DNA from: CAYWFP01 sp964457365
GTDB lineage: Bacteria; Planctomycetota; SZUA-567
DNA length: 13,871 nucleotides
Direction: 5' to 3'
NCBI GenBank assembly: GCA_964457365.1
Contig: CAYWFP010000098.1
Span: 1 to 13,871 of the forward strand
In this document: positions 1 to 6,249 of the stretch, piece by piece
Layout of the letters: every line of letters begins with the position of its first letter
Position numbering within the stretch: position 1 is the stretch's first letter
Program-made: the position numbers and the translations under genes
Notes under the pieces: model-generated
What the model saw: the letters and a program-made list of their open reading frames with translations, nothing else
Databases searched by the model: none
Told to the model about the DNA's origin: nothing

Positions 1-76
1 TCAATCAAGGCTCACGGGAACCATGACCCTTGTGAATCCCGTGAACGCTTACGAGGCTTTTTGCTGGAGGACGGAA

Positions 77-130
77 ATGCAGGACGATCTGTTGACCGCC
101 GAAGACGTCGCTAGCCGTCTGGCCGTAGAG
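77..130 (+). pseudogene. 5' fragment of an excisionase-like helix-turn-helix gene
   Basis: An ATG at 77 follows a good Shine-Dalgarno (GGAGG at 66-70, six bases before the start). The first 18 residues, MQDDLLTAEDVASRLAVE, look like the start of a MerR/excisionase-type helix-turn-helix protein (pattern LLTxEDVAxRLxV). After about position 130 the reading frame no longer resembles that family and is an out-of-frame translation of the integrase relic that follows. I infer that a deletion fused the start of an excisionase gene to the 3' part of the neighbouring integrase gene. The fragment is short, so the family call is tentative. Confidence 0.42.
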
Positions 131-510
131 AGGAAATTGCACCCGAAACGATCAAGAGCGCGTCGCCGACTTTCACGCGCTTCGGCATGGCTTCTGTTCC
201 GCCCTGGCAGCAAGTGGCGTACATCCGTCCGTAGCGCAATCACTGGCCCGTCACAGTACGATCACCTTGACGATGCGCTACACCCATGCGGTCCTCGAAA
301 GCCAACAGGAGGCGATTGAGGGGCTTCCTGACTACGGCGCAATCGCGCAGGCCGAAGCCCATGACCGGCACCGAAGCCGCGAAAACGGACGGTTCTGCTT
401 GTGCCGGTTTTTGTGCCATTTCGTGCACGAGCGACCGGAAATCATCGGACACGACCGGACAGACGCAGATCAAGAAGGCTGCTGGGGTAGAATCGCTCAA
501 CTTGTTGCCT
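129..510 (+). pseudogene. Tyrosine recombinase (phage-type integrase), 3' relic
   Basis: In the frame of position 168 the sequence reads DFHALRHGF, then SGVHPSVAQSLARH, then STITLTMRYTH, and ends GLPDYG near 338. These are the catalytic blocks of a tyrosine recombinase: His of HALR at 174-176, Arg at 183-185, His of LARH at 252-254 and the nucleophilic Tyr of MRYTH at 279-281. The wording matches integrases common in Planctomycetes and related phyla. The core-binding and N-terminal domains are missing, and there is an in-frame TAG at 126-128. The C-terminal tail (PKPMTGTEAAKTDG, from about 352) continues only in the next frame, so there is a frameshift between 338 and 352. No native stop appears before the tRNA terminator. 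The gene cannot make an active enzyme. It runs toward the 3' end of tRNA-Glu, the usual place for an integrase at its attachment site, so it is probably the remnant of an element inserted there. The end coordinate is approximate. Confidence 0.8.
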
Positions 511-515
511 GCCAG

Positions 516-550
516 AAAAAAACCCCTGCAAAACAGCGTCTTGCAGGGGT
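516..550 (-). terminator. Rho-independent terminator of tRNA-Glu
   Basis: A perfect 10-bp stem pairs 522-531 with 541-550 (loop 532-540). Read on the minus strand it is followed at once by a run of six T (complement of 516-521). It begins nine bases past the CCA end of the tRNA, so it ends that transcript. Confidence 0.9.
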
Positions 551-558
551 CGGAGTCT

Positions 559-636
559 TGGCATCCCCACGGGGATTCGAACCCCGGTTTACAGACTGAG
601 AATCTGTCGTCCTGGACCGGGCTAGACGATGGGGAC
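559..636 (-). tRNA. tRNA-Glu (anticodon CTC)
   Basis: This is a complete 78-nt cloverleaf read on the minus strand, with the 3' CCA encoded (559-561). The acceptor arm is GTCCCCA with TGGGGAT, which leaves a G1-U72 wobble at the end. The T-arm is CCGGGG TTCGAAT CCCCG. The anticodon stem is ACAGA/TCTGT around loop TTCTCAG, and the anticodon CTC (598-600) reads GAG codons. The GTCCCC start, the TCGTCTA D-arm and discriminator G73 are typical of bacterial tRNA-Glu. A perfect TTGACA promoter lies upstream and a strong terminator downstream, so it is a single-gene transcript. Its 3' end probably served as an attachment site for the integrase relic next to it. Confidence 0.95.
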
Positions 637-656
637 GCAGTGATTTTGAACTCTTA

Positions 657-684
657 TTGATACCATACAGCCGGAAAATGTCAA
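657..684 (-). promoter_or_regulatory. Promoter of tRNA-Glu
   Basis: On the minus strand a perfect TTGACA (complement of 679-684) is separated by 16 bases from TATCAA (complement of 657-662; TATCAAT if extended). A start point near 650 would lie about 14 bases before the mature tRNA 5' end. The match is seen directly; activity is inferred. Confidence 0.75.
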
Positions 685-765
685 CAAAAATCGTGACCGG
701 ACAGGAAGAGGTAGCGCGGGCGCTTCGGTGCCGGCCAAGCGATTGCACGACTGTGGCGGCCCGAC

Positions 766-782
766 AAAACGATCAGCGATCG
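766..782 (-). terminator. Weak candidate terminator after the CheD-receiver gene
   Basis: On the minus strand CGATC-GCT-GATCG (782-770) is followed by TTTTG. The stem is only 5 bp with a 3-base loop and includes the stop codon of the gene. It could be a weak terminator or a chance palindrome. Confidence 0.3.
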
Positions 783-1705
783 AAGATCTTCTTGCGCACC
801 ACCTTCGCCGCGGCGCGGCGGAGCTTGGGGATGTATTCGCGCTGGACCACGTCCTGCCCCTTGTACAACGCGAGTTTGTCCTTGTCGACCACGTCGACCG
901 CACCGTACTCCCGGGCGCGCGCGGCGATATCGGAGTCATCCTTGGCGATGGTACTGCAGATCACCACCGGCTTGGGGTAATGCGAGGACAGCTTCTTGAG
1001 GAACTTCAAACCGTCCATCCGGGGCATGATAATATCGAGACTGATGACGTCGGGATCGGTCTCCAGAATCAGGTTGCGCGCGGCGAACGCGTCGCCGGCT
1101 TCGCCGCATACCTCTAGCCCGTCGGCGTTCTCGACCGCCTGACGCAGGATCTTGCGCACCAGCGCCGAGTCGTCGACGATCAGCACACGCGTGTTGCGGC
1201 TGGCGATCTCGGCGCGCCGCTGGGCCAGGCGCTCGGTCTCCTCGGACTTCTGGATACGCTTGACCGTCACCTTGCCGCTGGCGGTGTCGAAGTAGATGCG
1301 TCGTCCGTGCTGCCCTCCGACGTCTTCGTCCACGACGCGGATGCCGTGACCTTCGAGTACCCGACGCGCCGCGGAAATGTTGCGCAGGCCGATGTCGCTT
1401 ATCGTGCCCAGATGCCCCACCACCGCCGCGCCCCCGTAGAGTCGCGCGCGCAAGGCGCGGACGTTCGGATCGAGCTTCTTCATCAACCAGACGATCGTCT
1501 CGGTTGCGGTATCGCCGTAACGCCCCTTGTCGGAGACGTCCGGCGTCGGCGCCTCCCCGAGCATGAAATGATTCATCGCCGCGTATGTCTGGGAACTATG
1601 GGAGAGACAGACCGAAACGCAACTCCCGAGGAGAGTCGCCATGCGCGTCGCGCGACGGGCGACATGGTATTCACCTGGCAGCAGGAATACCCGTTGCTCT
1701 TCCAT
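773..1705 (-). CDS. CheD-receiver fusion protein (chemoreceptor deamidase plus CheB-type REC domain)
   Basis: The protein has 310 residues. Residues 1-150 are a CheD domain, with the deamidase cysteine in LLGSCVSVCL (Cys29) and its histidine in MNHFMLG (His46), the same 17-residue spacing as in known CheD. CheD deamidates glutamines of chemoreceptors and can bind CheC. After a charged linker (151-171), residues 172-285 form a response-regulator receiver close to the N-terminal domain of CheB: acidic pair Asp178/Asp179, phosphoacceptor Asp224 in SLDIIMPRMDG, Ser251/Thr252, and a lysine in VDKDK near 275. The CheB methylesterase domain is absent; the protein ends with a basic tail. The ATG at 1705 follows a GGAG motif. 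It sits 24 bp behind the SurA/PpiD-like gene, probably in one transcript, and no other chemotaxis gene is in the window. I infer that phosphorylation by a CheA controls the CheD activity. The family calls are firm; the role is inferred. Confidence 0.9.
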   Translation of the reverse strand: MEEQRVFLLPGEYHVARRATRMATLLGSCVSVCLSHSSQTYAAMNHFMLGEAPTPDVSDKGRYGDTATETIVWLMKKLDPNVRALRARLYGGAAVVGHLGTISDIGLRNISAARRVLEGHGIRVVDEDVGGQHGRRIYFDTASGKVTVKRIQKSEETERLAQRRAEIASRNTRVLIVDDSALVRKILRQAVENADGLEVCGEAGDAFAARNLILETDPDVISLDIIMPRMDGLKFLKKLSSHYPKPVVICSTIAKDDSDIAARAREYGAVDVVDKDKLALYKGQDVVQREYIPKLRRAAAKVVRKKIFDR

Positions 1706-1729
1706 CCCGTCTCCCGACCGCGGGCAGCC

Positions 1730-3598
1730 TTACCTTCGCGACGTCGCCAGCATGACGACCCGTTCGTTCTCGATCAGCAAACGCGCCATCGAAGCCGAAC
1801 GCTCGCCGAGCCGCAACAACGGAATCGCCGGCGTCCACGGCGCATAAACCGAGTCGCCGCGCCGCTGCCGCTCGACCCGATCCAGCGTCTCGACGACCAC
1901 GTCGCCGTCCTCGGCACTGAGAAAAGCCTGCAACGTCGGCGTCTCTCGTTTCAGCAGGCGCAACCCCTCGTATCCTTCGCGGGTCTCCAGCGGTTCCGGG
2001 GCCACCTCGCCCGGCAGCAATTTTCGTACCGTCTCTGGCGTTTCGGCGTAGGGCTTGGTCACCACCTCCAGGTCCTCGGCGAAGTCGGCAGTGGCGTTTT
2101 TCCGCATCAACGGGATATAATCGCGGACGCGCTCGAGAGCCAGGCTCTTGGCCTTCTGCCTGACCAGCTCGTCCATGACTCGTTTCCGCAGTGCCGGGTC
2201 CATCTCGCCCTCGGCGGTCATCAAGGTCTTTTTCTCGCCGGGCTTGTAATCCAGCACGCGCACGAGCACCAGCCCTTTCTCGGAATGAAGCGGCATGCTC
2301 TGCTCCATGAGCGAGACGCCCTGGAATTCCTGCCGAAGCGAGGCGAGCAAGTCCGGGCGCGTGCTGACCTTCGGGTCGTCGCTCGTTTCCGGAGCCAGGC
2401 GCAGTTCGTAGTCGCTCTGGGCAAGCATCCGCTCGAGCAGGCCCGCGTTCTCGAAGGCCGGAACCTTCAACAGTTGATCCGGCGTCTTCAGTTCCTCGCC
2501 CGAGTCGCCGGCCTTGACACCCAGAGCGGCGAGTCGCTCGTTCTGCCGTAACGCCTCGGCGGTCACGGGCTTGCCCTCCATCAGCAAGTCGTTGATCACG
2601 TCCCGTACGGCATTGAGCGCTTGCCGGGAGTTTTCGCTCCGGGCGCGCTCTTTGAGCGTATGCACGATTTCGGTACGAACCTTCTCCAGCGGCCTCAGCG
2701 TCTCGGTCTCCTCGTCCTTGAACAGAACCCGGTTGTCCTTGTAATACGCCTCGATCTCCTCCTCGCTCGGCTCGAACGTCTTGCCGGAAACCTCGAACAG
2801 GGCGAGAACGTATTCCACCCGCCAGCGCGCGTCGGTCCAGTATCGACGATCGTAGTCGTCGCGCTCGGCGTCGGCGGCGATTTCGAACTGCTCCTCGATC
2901 CGCTTATCCAGTTCCTCCGGCGCCAGCTCCTCGTAGAATTGTCGCCCATCCTCCATCGAACTCGCGGCGTTGACCACCAGGCGCTGATAGGTGCACTTCG
3001 TCTTCTCCCGCGCGTGAACAGCATAAGCGGTGCGGGTGGTGCATTGCAGGCTGCGGTCGAGAATCTCGAGATACTTCTTGAGGAGGAGAAATTCCCGCAC
3101 GGCCCGCTTGTACTCCATGCGGGAATTGACCGGCAGGAGCTGGCTCTCGATGGCCTTGCCCAGCAGACGCTCGAACGCCTTGCTCTTGTCCTTGGCGTTG
3201 CGGGCTTCGTGAAAGATCGGCTGGGCGTAAGCGAACGTGGCGATCTCAGCCTCGGAAACCCCCACCCCGGCCTTCTCGGCCTCGCGGATCAGCGCCATGC
3301 AGAGCACCCCCGAGAGGTCGTCCCACGTATCGCTTCGCTGCAGTTGATGTGGAATAATTCCGCTCATGTCGTAGATGCGTAGTCCGCCGACCGGGTGGAT
3401 CGCCCTCATCCGTCGCTGGAACTCGTAGAACTCCTGATCCGTCACCGTCTCCGCGTCGATGGTGGCAAAAGGTCTTCCCCCGCCGCTCTGATTGGGCATG
3501 CTCGCAGCGCCCCAGAAAAGGACGAAGGAGGGAATGACAATGATCGCCATCAGAGTATAGATCAATTTCTTCTTCTCGCGCATTAGTTGCATGGACAT
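1730..3598 (-). CDS. Membrane-anchored SurA/PpiD-like periplasmic protein
   Basis: The start chosen is the ATG at 3598 (MSMQLMREKKK), with GGAG nine bases upstream and a strong promoter further up; this gives 622 residues. The frame stays open further upstream but would overlap manA and lacks family features there. A basic N-terminus is followed by one membrane helix at about 12-32 (LIYTLMAIIVIPSFVLFWGA), the signal-anchor layout of PpiD, which places the rest in the periplasm. Residues near 42-70 (FATIDAETVTDQEF) resemble a SurA N-terminal domain. The remainder is charged and helical, with a region around SEEEIEAYYKDN typical of PpiD/SurA proteins. I see no clear parvulin active-site motif, so it may be a chaperone without prolyl isomerase activity. 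The likely job is folding of outer-membrane or exported proteins. The CheD-receiver gene follows at 24 bp. The family call is by pattern only. Confidence 0.72.
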   Translation of the reverse strand: MSMQLMREKKKLIYTLMAIIVIPSFVLFWGAASMPNQSGGGRPFATIDAETVTDQEFYEFQRRMRAIHPVGGLRIYDMSGIIPHQLQRSDTWDDLSGVLCMALIREAEKAGVGVSEAEIATFAYAQPIFHEARNAKDKSKAFERLLGKAIESQLLPVNSRMEYKRAVREFLLLKKYLEILDRSLQCTTRTAYAVHAREKTKCTYQRLVVNAASSMEDGRQFYEELAPEELDKRIEEQFEIAADAERDDYDRRYWTDARWRVEYVLALFEVSGKTFEPSEEEIEAYYKDNRVLFKDEETETLRPLEKVRTEIVHTLKERARSENSRQALNAVRDVINDLLMEGKPVTAEALRQNERLAALGVKAGDSGEELKTPDQLLKVPAFENAGLLERMLAQSDYELRLAPETSDDPKVSTRPDLLASLRQEFQGVSLMEQSMPLHSEKGLVLVRVLDYKPGEKKTLMTAEGEMDPALRKRVMDELVRQKAKSLALERVRDYIPLMRKNATADFAEDLEVVTKPYAETPETVRKLLPGEVAPEPLETREGYEGLRLLKRETPTLQAFLSAEDGDVVVETLDRVERQRRGDSVYAPWTPAIPLLRLGERSASMARLLIENERVVMLATSRR

Positions 3599-3646
3599 GA
3601 ACGGCGTCTCCGTAATTCGGCAAATCGGCAACCGGCAAGATCGTAA

Positions 3647-3675
3647 ATTATAGACGCTTCCTCGTGTCTGCGCAA
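3647..3675 (-). promoter_or_regulatory. Promoter for the SurA/PpiD-like gene
   Basis: On the minus strand TTGCGC (complement of 3670-3675), a 17-base spacer and a perfect TATAAT (complement of 3647-3652) lie about 50 bases before the ATG at 3598. The promoter also serves the CheD-receiver gene if the two are cotranscribed. Confidence 0.75.
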
Positions 3676-3699
3676 CCTTTTCCCGCGACAGGGATTTCC

Positions 3700-3727
3700 T
3701 TGCCTGCCCGATCGACTCAACTATAAT
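3700..3727 (+). promoter_or_regulatory. Promoter for the manA-GNAT-rluB-bioB operon
   Basis: TTGCCT at 3700-3705, a 16-base spacer and a perfect TATAAT at 3722-3727 give a start near 3734 and a leader of about 60 bases before manA. It is back to back with the minus-strand promoter at 3647-3675; the two -35 boxes are only about 24 bases apart. No obvious shared operator is seen between them. Confidence 0.75.
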
Positions 3728-3793
3728 AATGCTGGATTCCTCGCCGGCACCCGGCGCTGCGAGGGCCTTCGTAGTTCCGGTTCCGGAGAAATC

Positions 3794-4780
3794 ATGCGTT
3801 CTCCACTCGTCTTCACGCCGTTGTTGAAAGTCCGCGTCTGGGGCGGCGAGATCCTGAAAAGCCGCGCGCCCAATCCGCCCGAGGAACCGGTCGGCGAATC
3901 TTGGGAGATCGCCGACCATGGCGACGATACCACGATCGTAGCCGACGGGCCGCATGCCGGAAGATCGCTGCAATCCCTGTTCCACGAACACAAGACCTTG
4001 CTCTGCGGGCAGGCGATCGATCCGTCTAGCCCGGAGGTATTCCCGCTGTTATTGAAGTTGATCGATCCGAAACGGGATCTTTCCGTGCAGGTTCACCCAG
4101 ACGATGCGTATGCCGACAGCAAGAAGCCGGGCGAACTGGGCAAATCGGAGGCTTGGTACGTTCTCTCGGCCGAACCGGGCAGCCGTCTCTATCGTGGCCT
4201 GAAACCGAACACCACCAAGGCGGAGTTCGCCGCAGCGCTCGAAAACGGCACAGTCGGCGAAGTGCTGAACAGCTTTACCGTCCATACCGGCGACGTGGTC
4301 TTCCTGCCTGCGGGAACGATCCACGCCCTCGGCGAAGGCGTGCGCATCGCCGAGATCCAGCAGAACTCCGACACCACCTACCGCGTCTTCGACTGGAACC
4401 GCGTCGGACTCGACGGCAAGCCGCGGGAATTGCATATCGAAGACGCGCTCGCCGTCTCCAATTTCGCCCGGGACGGCCGCGACGATATCTGCATCCCCGA
4501 AGCGCTCGAGACGCCCGGCTGCCGGCACGAGCGGTATATCCATTGCGCGAAATTCGCCTTCGAACGCCTGCACGGCTTCGGCCCCGGCCCGGTAGCTCTC
4601 GATACGGCCGGCAACCGCTTTCACATCCTCACCGTGGTCGAAGGCGCGATCACGGTCAAGACCGCCGAGGGCACGGTCCAACGGGAACGCCGGGACACCT
4701 GCCTGATTCCGGCCGCCGCCGGCGTTTACGAACTCGCCGGCTCGGCCGATGCGGCGGTGCTGCTCTTCTATCGCCCCTGA
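3794..4780 (+). CDS. manA: Mannose-6-phosphate isomerase, class I
   Basis: This 328-residue protein interconverts mannose 6-phosphate and fructose 6-phosphate, linking glycolysis to GDP-mannose and glycan synthesis in the cytoplasm. It is a type I cupin phosphomannose isomerase of the short, Bacillus-like form. The zinc ligands are visible: Gln99 and His101 in SVQVHPDD, Glu119 in GKSEAWYVL, and His177 in PAGTIHALGEG. The family signature RIAEIQQNSDTTYRVFDWNR follows at 184-203, with its arginines in place for catalysis. The ATG at 3794 has GGAG five bases upstream and a strong promoter at 3700-3727. It is the first gene of a tight operon; the GNAT gene starts 21 bases after its stop. The symbol is used for the family; the substrate has not been tested. 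Confidence 0.93.
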   Translation: MRSPLVFTPLLKVRVWGGEILKSRAPNPPEEPVGESWEIADHGDDTTIVADGPHAGRSLQSLFHEHKTLLCGQAIDPSSPEVFPLLLKLIDPKRDLSVQVHPDDAYADSKKPGELGKSEAWYVLSAEPGSRLYRGLKPNTTKAEFAAALENGTVGEVLNSFTVHTGDVVFLPAGTIHALGEGVRIAEIQQNSDTTYRVFDWNRVGLDGKPRELHIEDALAVSNFARDGRDDICIPEALETPGCRHERYIHCAKFAFERLHGFGPGPVALDTAGNRFHILTVVEGAITVKTAEGTVQRERRDTCLIPAAAGVYELAGSADAAVLLFYRP

Positions 4781-4801
4781 TTGCTGCCTCCGGATGTTCT
4801 C

Positions 4802-5281
4802 ATGAGCACCTCCCCCGAAACGACCTTCGCCTTCCTCGATCCCGGACCACTCCGCGACGACAGCCTTGAATTGCATCTCCGGCGCCGGCAGCCTGCGGTC
4901 CCGGCCAAGAGCTATGTGCCGGCCTACGTATTTCAGATGCGCCACCCCGAGACGAAACAGGTCATGGGCGGAATCTCGCTGCGCGTGGGGAATACCGAGC
5001 CGATCTTCTACGGCGGCCATATCGGCTACCGGGTCGAGCCGTCCTTCCGCGGCCAGCGCTTCGCCGCGCGCAGTTGCCGACTCTTGCTGCCGCTGGCGCG
5101 GCGCCACGGCCTGAACCCGGTCTGGATCACCTGCAATCCCGAGAACATCGCCTCGCGCCGCACCTGCGAGATCCTGGGCGCACGCCTCGTCGAGACCGTC
5201 GACGTGCCGGAGTATTCCGAGATCTACCTCCGCGGCGAGCTGCGCAAATGCCGCTACCGCATCGACCTGCGGGAGCCGTAA
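4802..5281 (+). CDS. GNAT-family N-acetyltransferase
   Basis: The protein has 159 residues and begins with MSTSPETTFAF. The acetyl-CoA-binding motif A is at about residues 80-100 (GYRVEPSFRGQRFAARS, an RGQxxA pyrophosphate loop), followed by the GNAT motif B region ITCNPENIASRRTCEILGA. This NxxNxxSxxxxExLG pattern is characteristic of acetyltransferases acting on small molecules or protein N-termini. The frame is open a little further up (TTG at 4781), but the ATG at 4802 fits the family better; its Shine-Dalgarno is weak. It lies between manA and rluB, and its TAA shares one base with the rluB ATG (TAATG), so it is translationally coupled. The substrate cannot be told from sequence; neighbouring rluB does not settle whether it modifies a ribosomal protein. 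Confidence 0.88.
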   Translation: MSTSPETTFAFLDPGPLRDDSLELHLRRRQPAVPAKSYVPAYVFQMRHPETKQVMGGISLRVGNTEPIFYGGHIGYRVEPSFRGQRFAARSCRLLLPLARRHGLNPVWITCNPENIASRRTCEILGARLVETVDVPEYSEIYLRGELRKCRYRIDLREP

Positions 5282-6246
5282 TGGAAGAGCGACTGCACAA
5301 GTATCTCGCCCACTGCGGTGTCGCCAGCCGACGCAAGGCCGAGGAGATTATCCAACAGGGCCGCGTCCAGGTCGACGGCGAGGTGGTGACCGAACTCGGC
5401 GTCAAGATCGATCCGACGACCGCGAATGTGCGCGTCGACGGCAAGGCGGTGCGCAAGGAGAAGAAGGTCTACTACCTCCTGCACAAACCGCGCGGGGTGA
5501 CCACCACCGCCCAGGACGAACACGGCCGCAAGACGGTGCTGGACCTTCTGGGCAACCGGGTGAAAGAACGCGTCTATCCGGTGGGACGGCTAGACCGCGA
5601 CTCCGAAGGCCTGCTGGTGCTGACCAACGACGGTGAGCTGGCGTTTTACCTGACCCATCCGGCGTGCGGGGTGAAGAAGCTCTACCAGGTCACCGTGGAG
5701 GGCTATCTCGACGACGAAACCCTCGCCAGGGTCGCCCGCGAGGGCGTGCGTCTCGGACCGGTGCTGATCAAGCCGGAGATGATCAAACCGGTCCACCGCG
5801 CGGCGGAGAAATCGACCGTGCGTATCGTCGTCGGCGAGGGCGTCAACCGCGAGGTGCGCCGGCTCTTCGCCGCGCTCGGGCACGAAGTCAAACGCCTCGT
5901 CCGGCTGCAGATCGGGCCGCTCTCCTTGAAAGGCCTTGGGAAAAAACAGTTCCGCCCGCTCACCGCCGCCGAGCTCAACTATCTGCGGGAAGGCATGAAG
6001 AAGGCGGACATGAGCGAAGCCGACGAAGCCTTCCCCCCCGGAAGCGCCGCCCTGCGCAAGCCCCGCGGCCCGCGCGGGCGCAAGAAACCGCGCCTGGGGA
6101 AACCCGACCCCGCCGGCGGCGCGCCGAAAAAGGGGAAGAAGCGGAAGCCTGTTGCGCGCGCCCCCGAAACGCAGCACAAACCGAAGCGGGCTTCGACACC
6201 ATCCAAACCGTCAAAGCAGCCGCGGCCGAAACATCCGCTGGGATAA
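5281..6246 (+). CDS. rluB: 23S rRNA pseudouridine synthase, RluB/RsuA family
   Basis: The protein has 321 residues. Residues 1-60 are an S4 RNA-binding domain (LHKYLAHCGVASRRKAEE, GRVQVDGEVV). The catalytic domain carries GRLDRDSEGLLVLTNDG, with the catalytic aspartate at 105, and GEGVNREVRRLFAALGHEV near the C-terminal side, both diagnostic of the RsuA/RluB/RluE/RluF branch. RluB makes pseudouridine 2605 in 23S rRNA; that exact target is assigned by similarity to RluB-type length and sequence. About 75 residues after the catalytic core form a Lys/Arg/Pro-rich, probably disordered tail, longer than a minimal family member needs and likely to bind RNA. GGGAG lies five bases before the ATG. The start overlaps the GNAT stop by one base, and bioB starts three bases after its stop. 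RsuA or RluF are the alternatives, but the long tail and S4 layout favour RluB. Confidence 0.9.
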   Translation: MEERLHKYLAHCGVASRRKAEEIIQQGRVQVDGEVVTELGVKIDPTTANVRVDGKAVRKEKKVYYLLHKPRGVTTTAQDEHGRKTVLDLLGNRVKERVYPVGRLDRDSEGLLVLTNDGELAFYLTHPACGVKKLYQVTVEGYLDDETLARVAREGVRLGPVLIKPEMIKPVHRAAEKSTVRIVVGEGVNREVRRLFAALGHEVKRLVRLQIGPLSLKGLGKKQFRPLTAAELNYLREGMKKADMSEADEAFPPGSAALRKPRGPRGRKKPRLGKPDPAGGAPKKGKKRKPVARAPETQHKPKRASTPSKPSKQPRPKHPLG

Positions 6247-6249
6247 ACC

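Noticed and set aside
13..43. A 7-bp inverted repeat (CACGGGA ... TCCCGTG)
   Set aside because: It has a 17-base loop and no T-run, and nothing ties it to a gene; too weak to call as an att site or terminator.
559..660. Integrase tail continuing through the tRNA
   Set aside because: The frame stays open through the tRNA region, but the sequence there is explained by the tRNA itself; I do not count it as protein.
3599..3991. Longer start of the SurA/PpiD-like gene
   Set aside because: The extension overlaps manA and both promoters, has no Shine-Dalgarno advantage and does not resemble the family.
5074..5280. Longer start of rluB inside the GNAT gene
   Set aside because: The S4 domain begins right at the ATG at 5281, with GGGAG upstream; the extra residues are a shifted GNAT frame.
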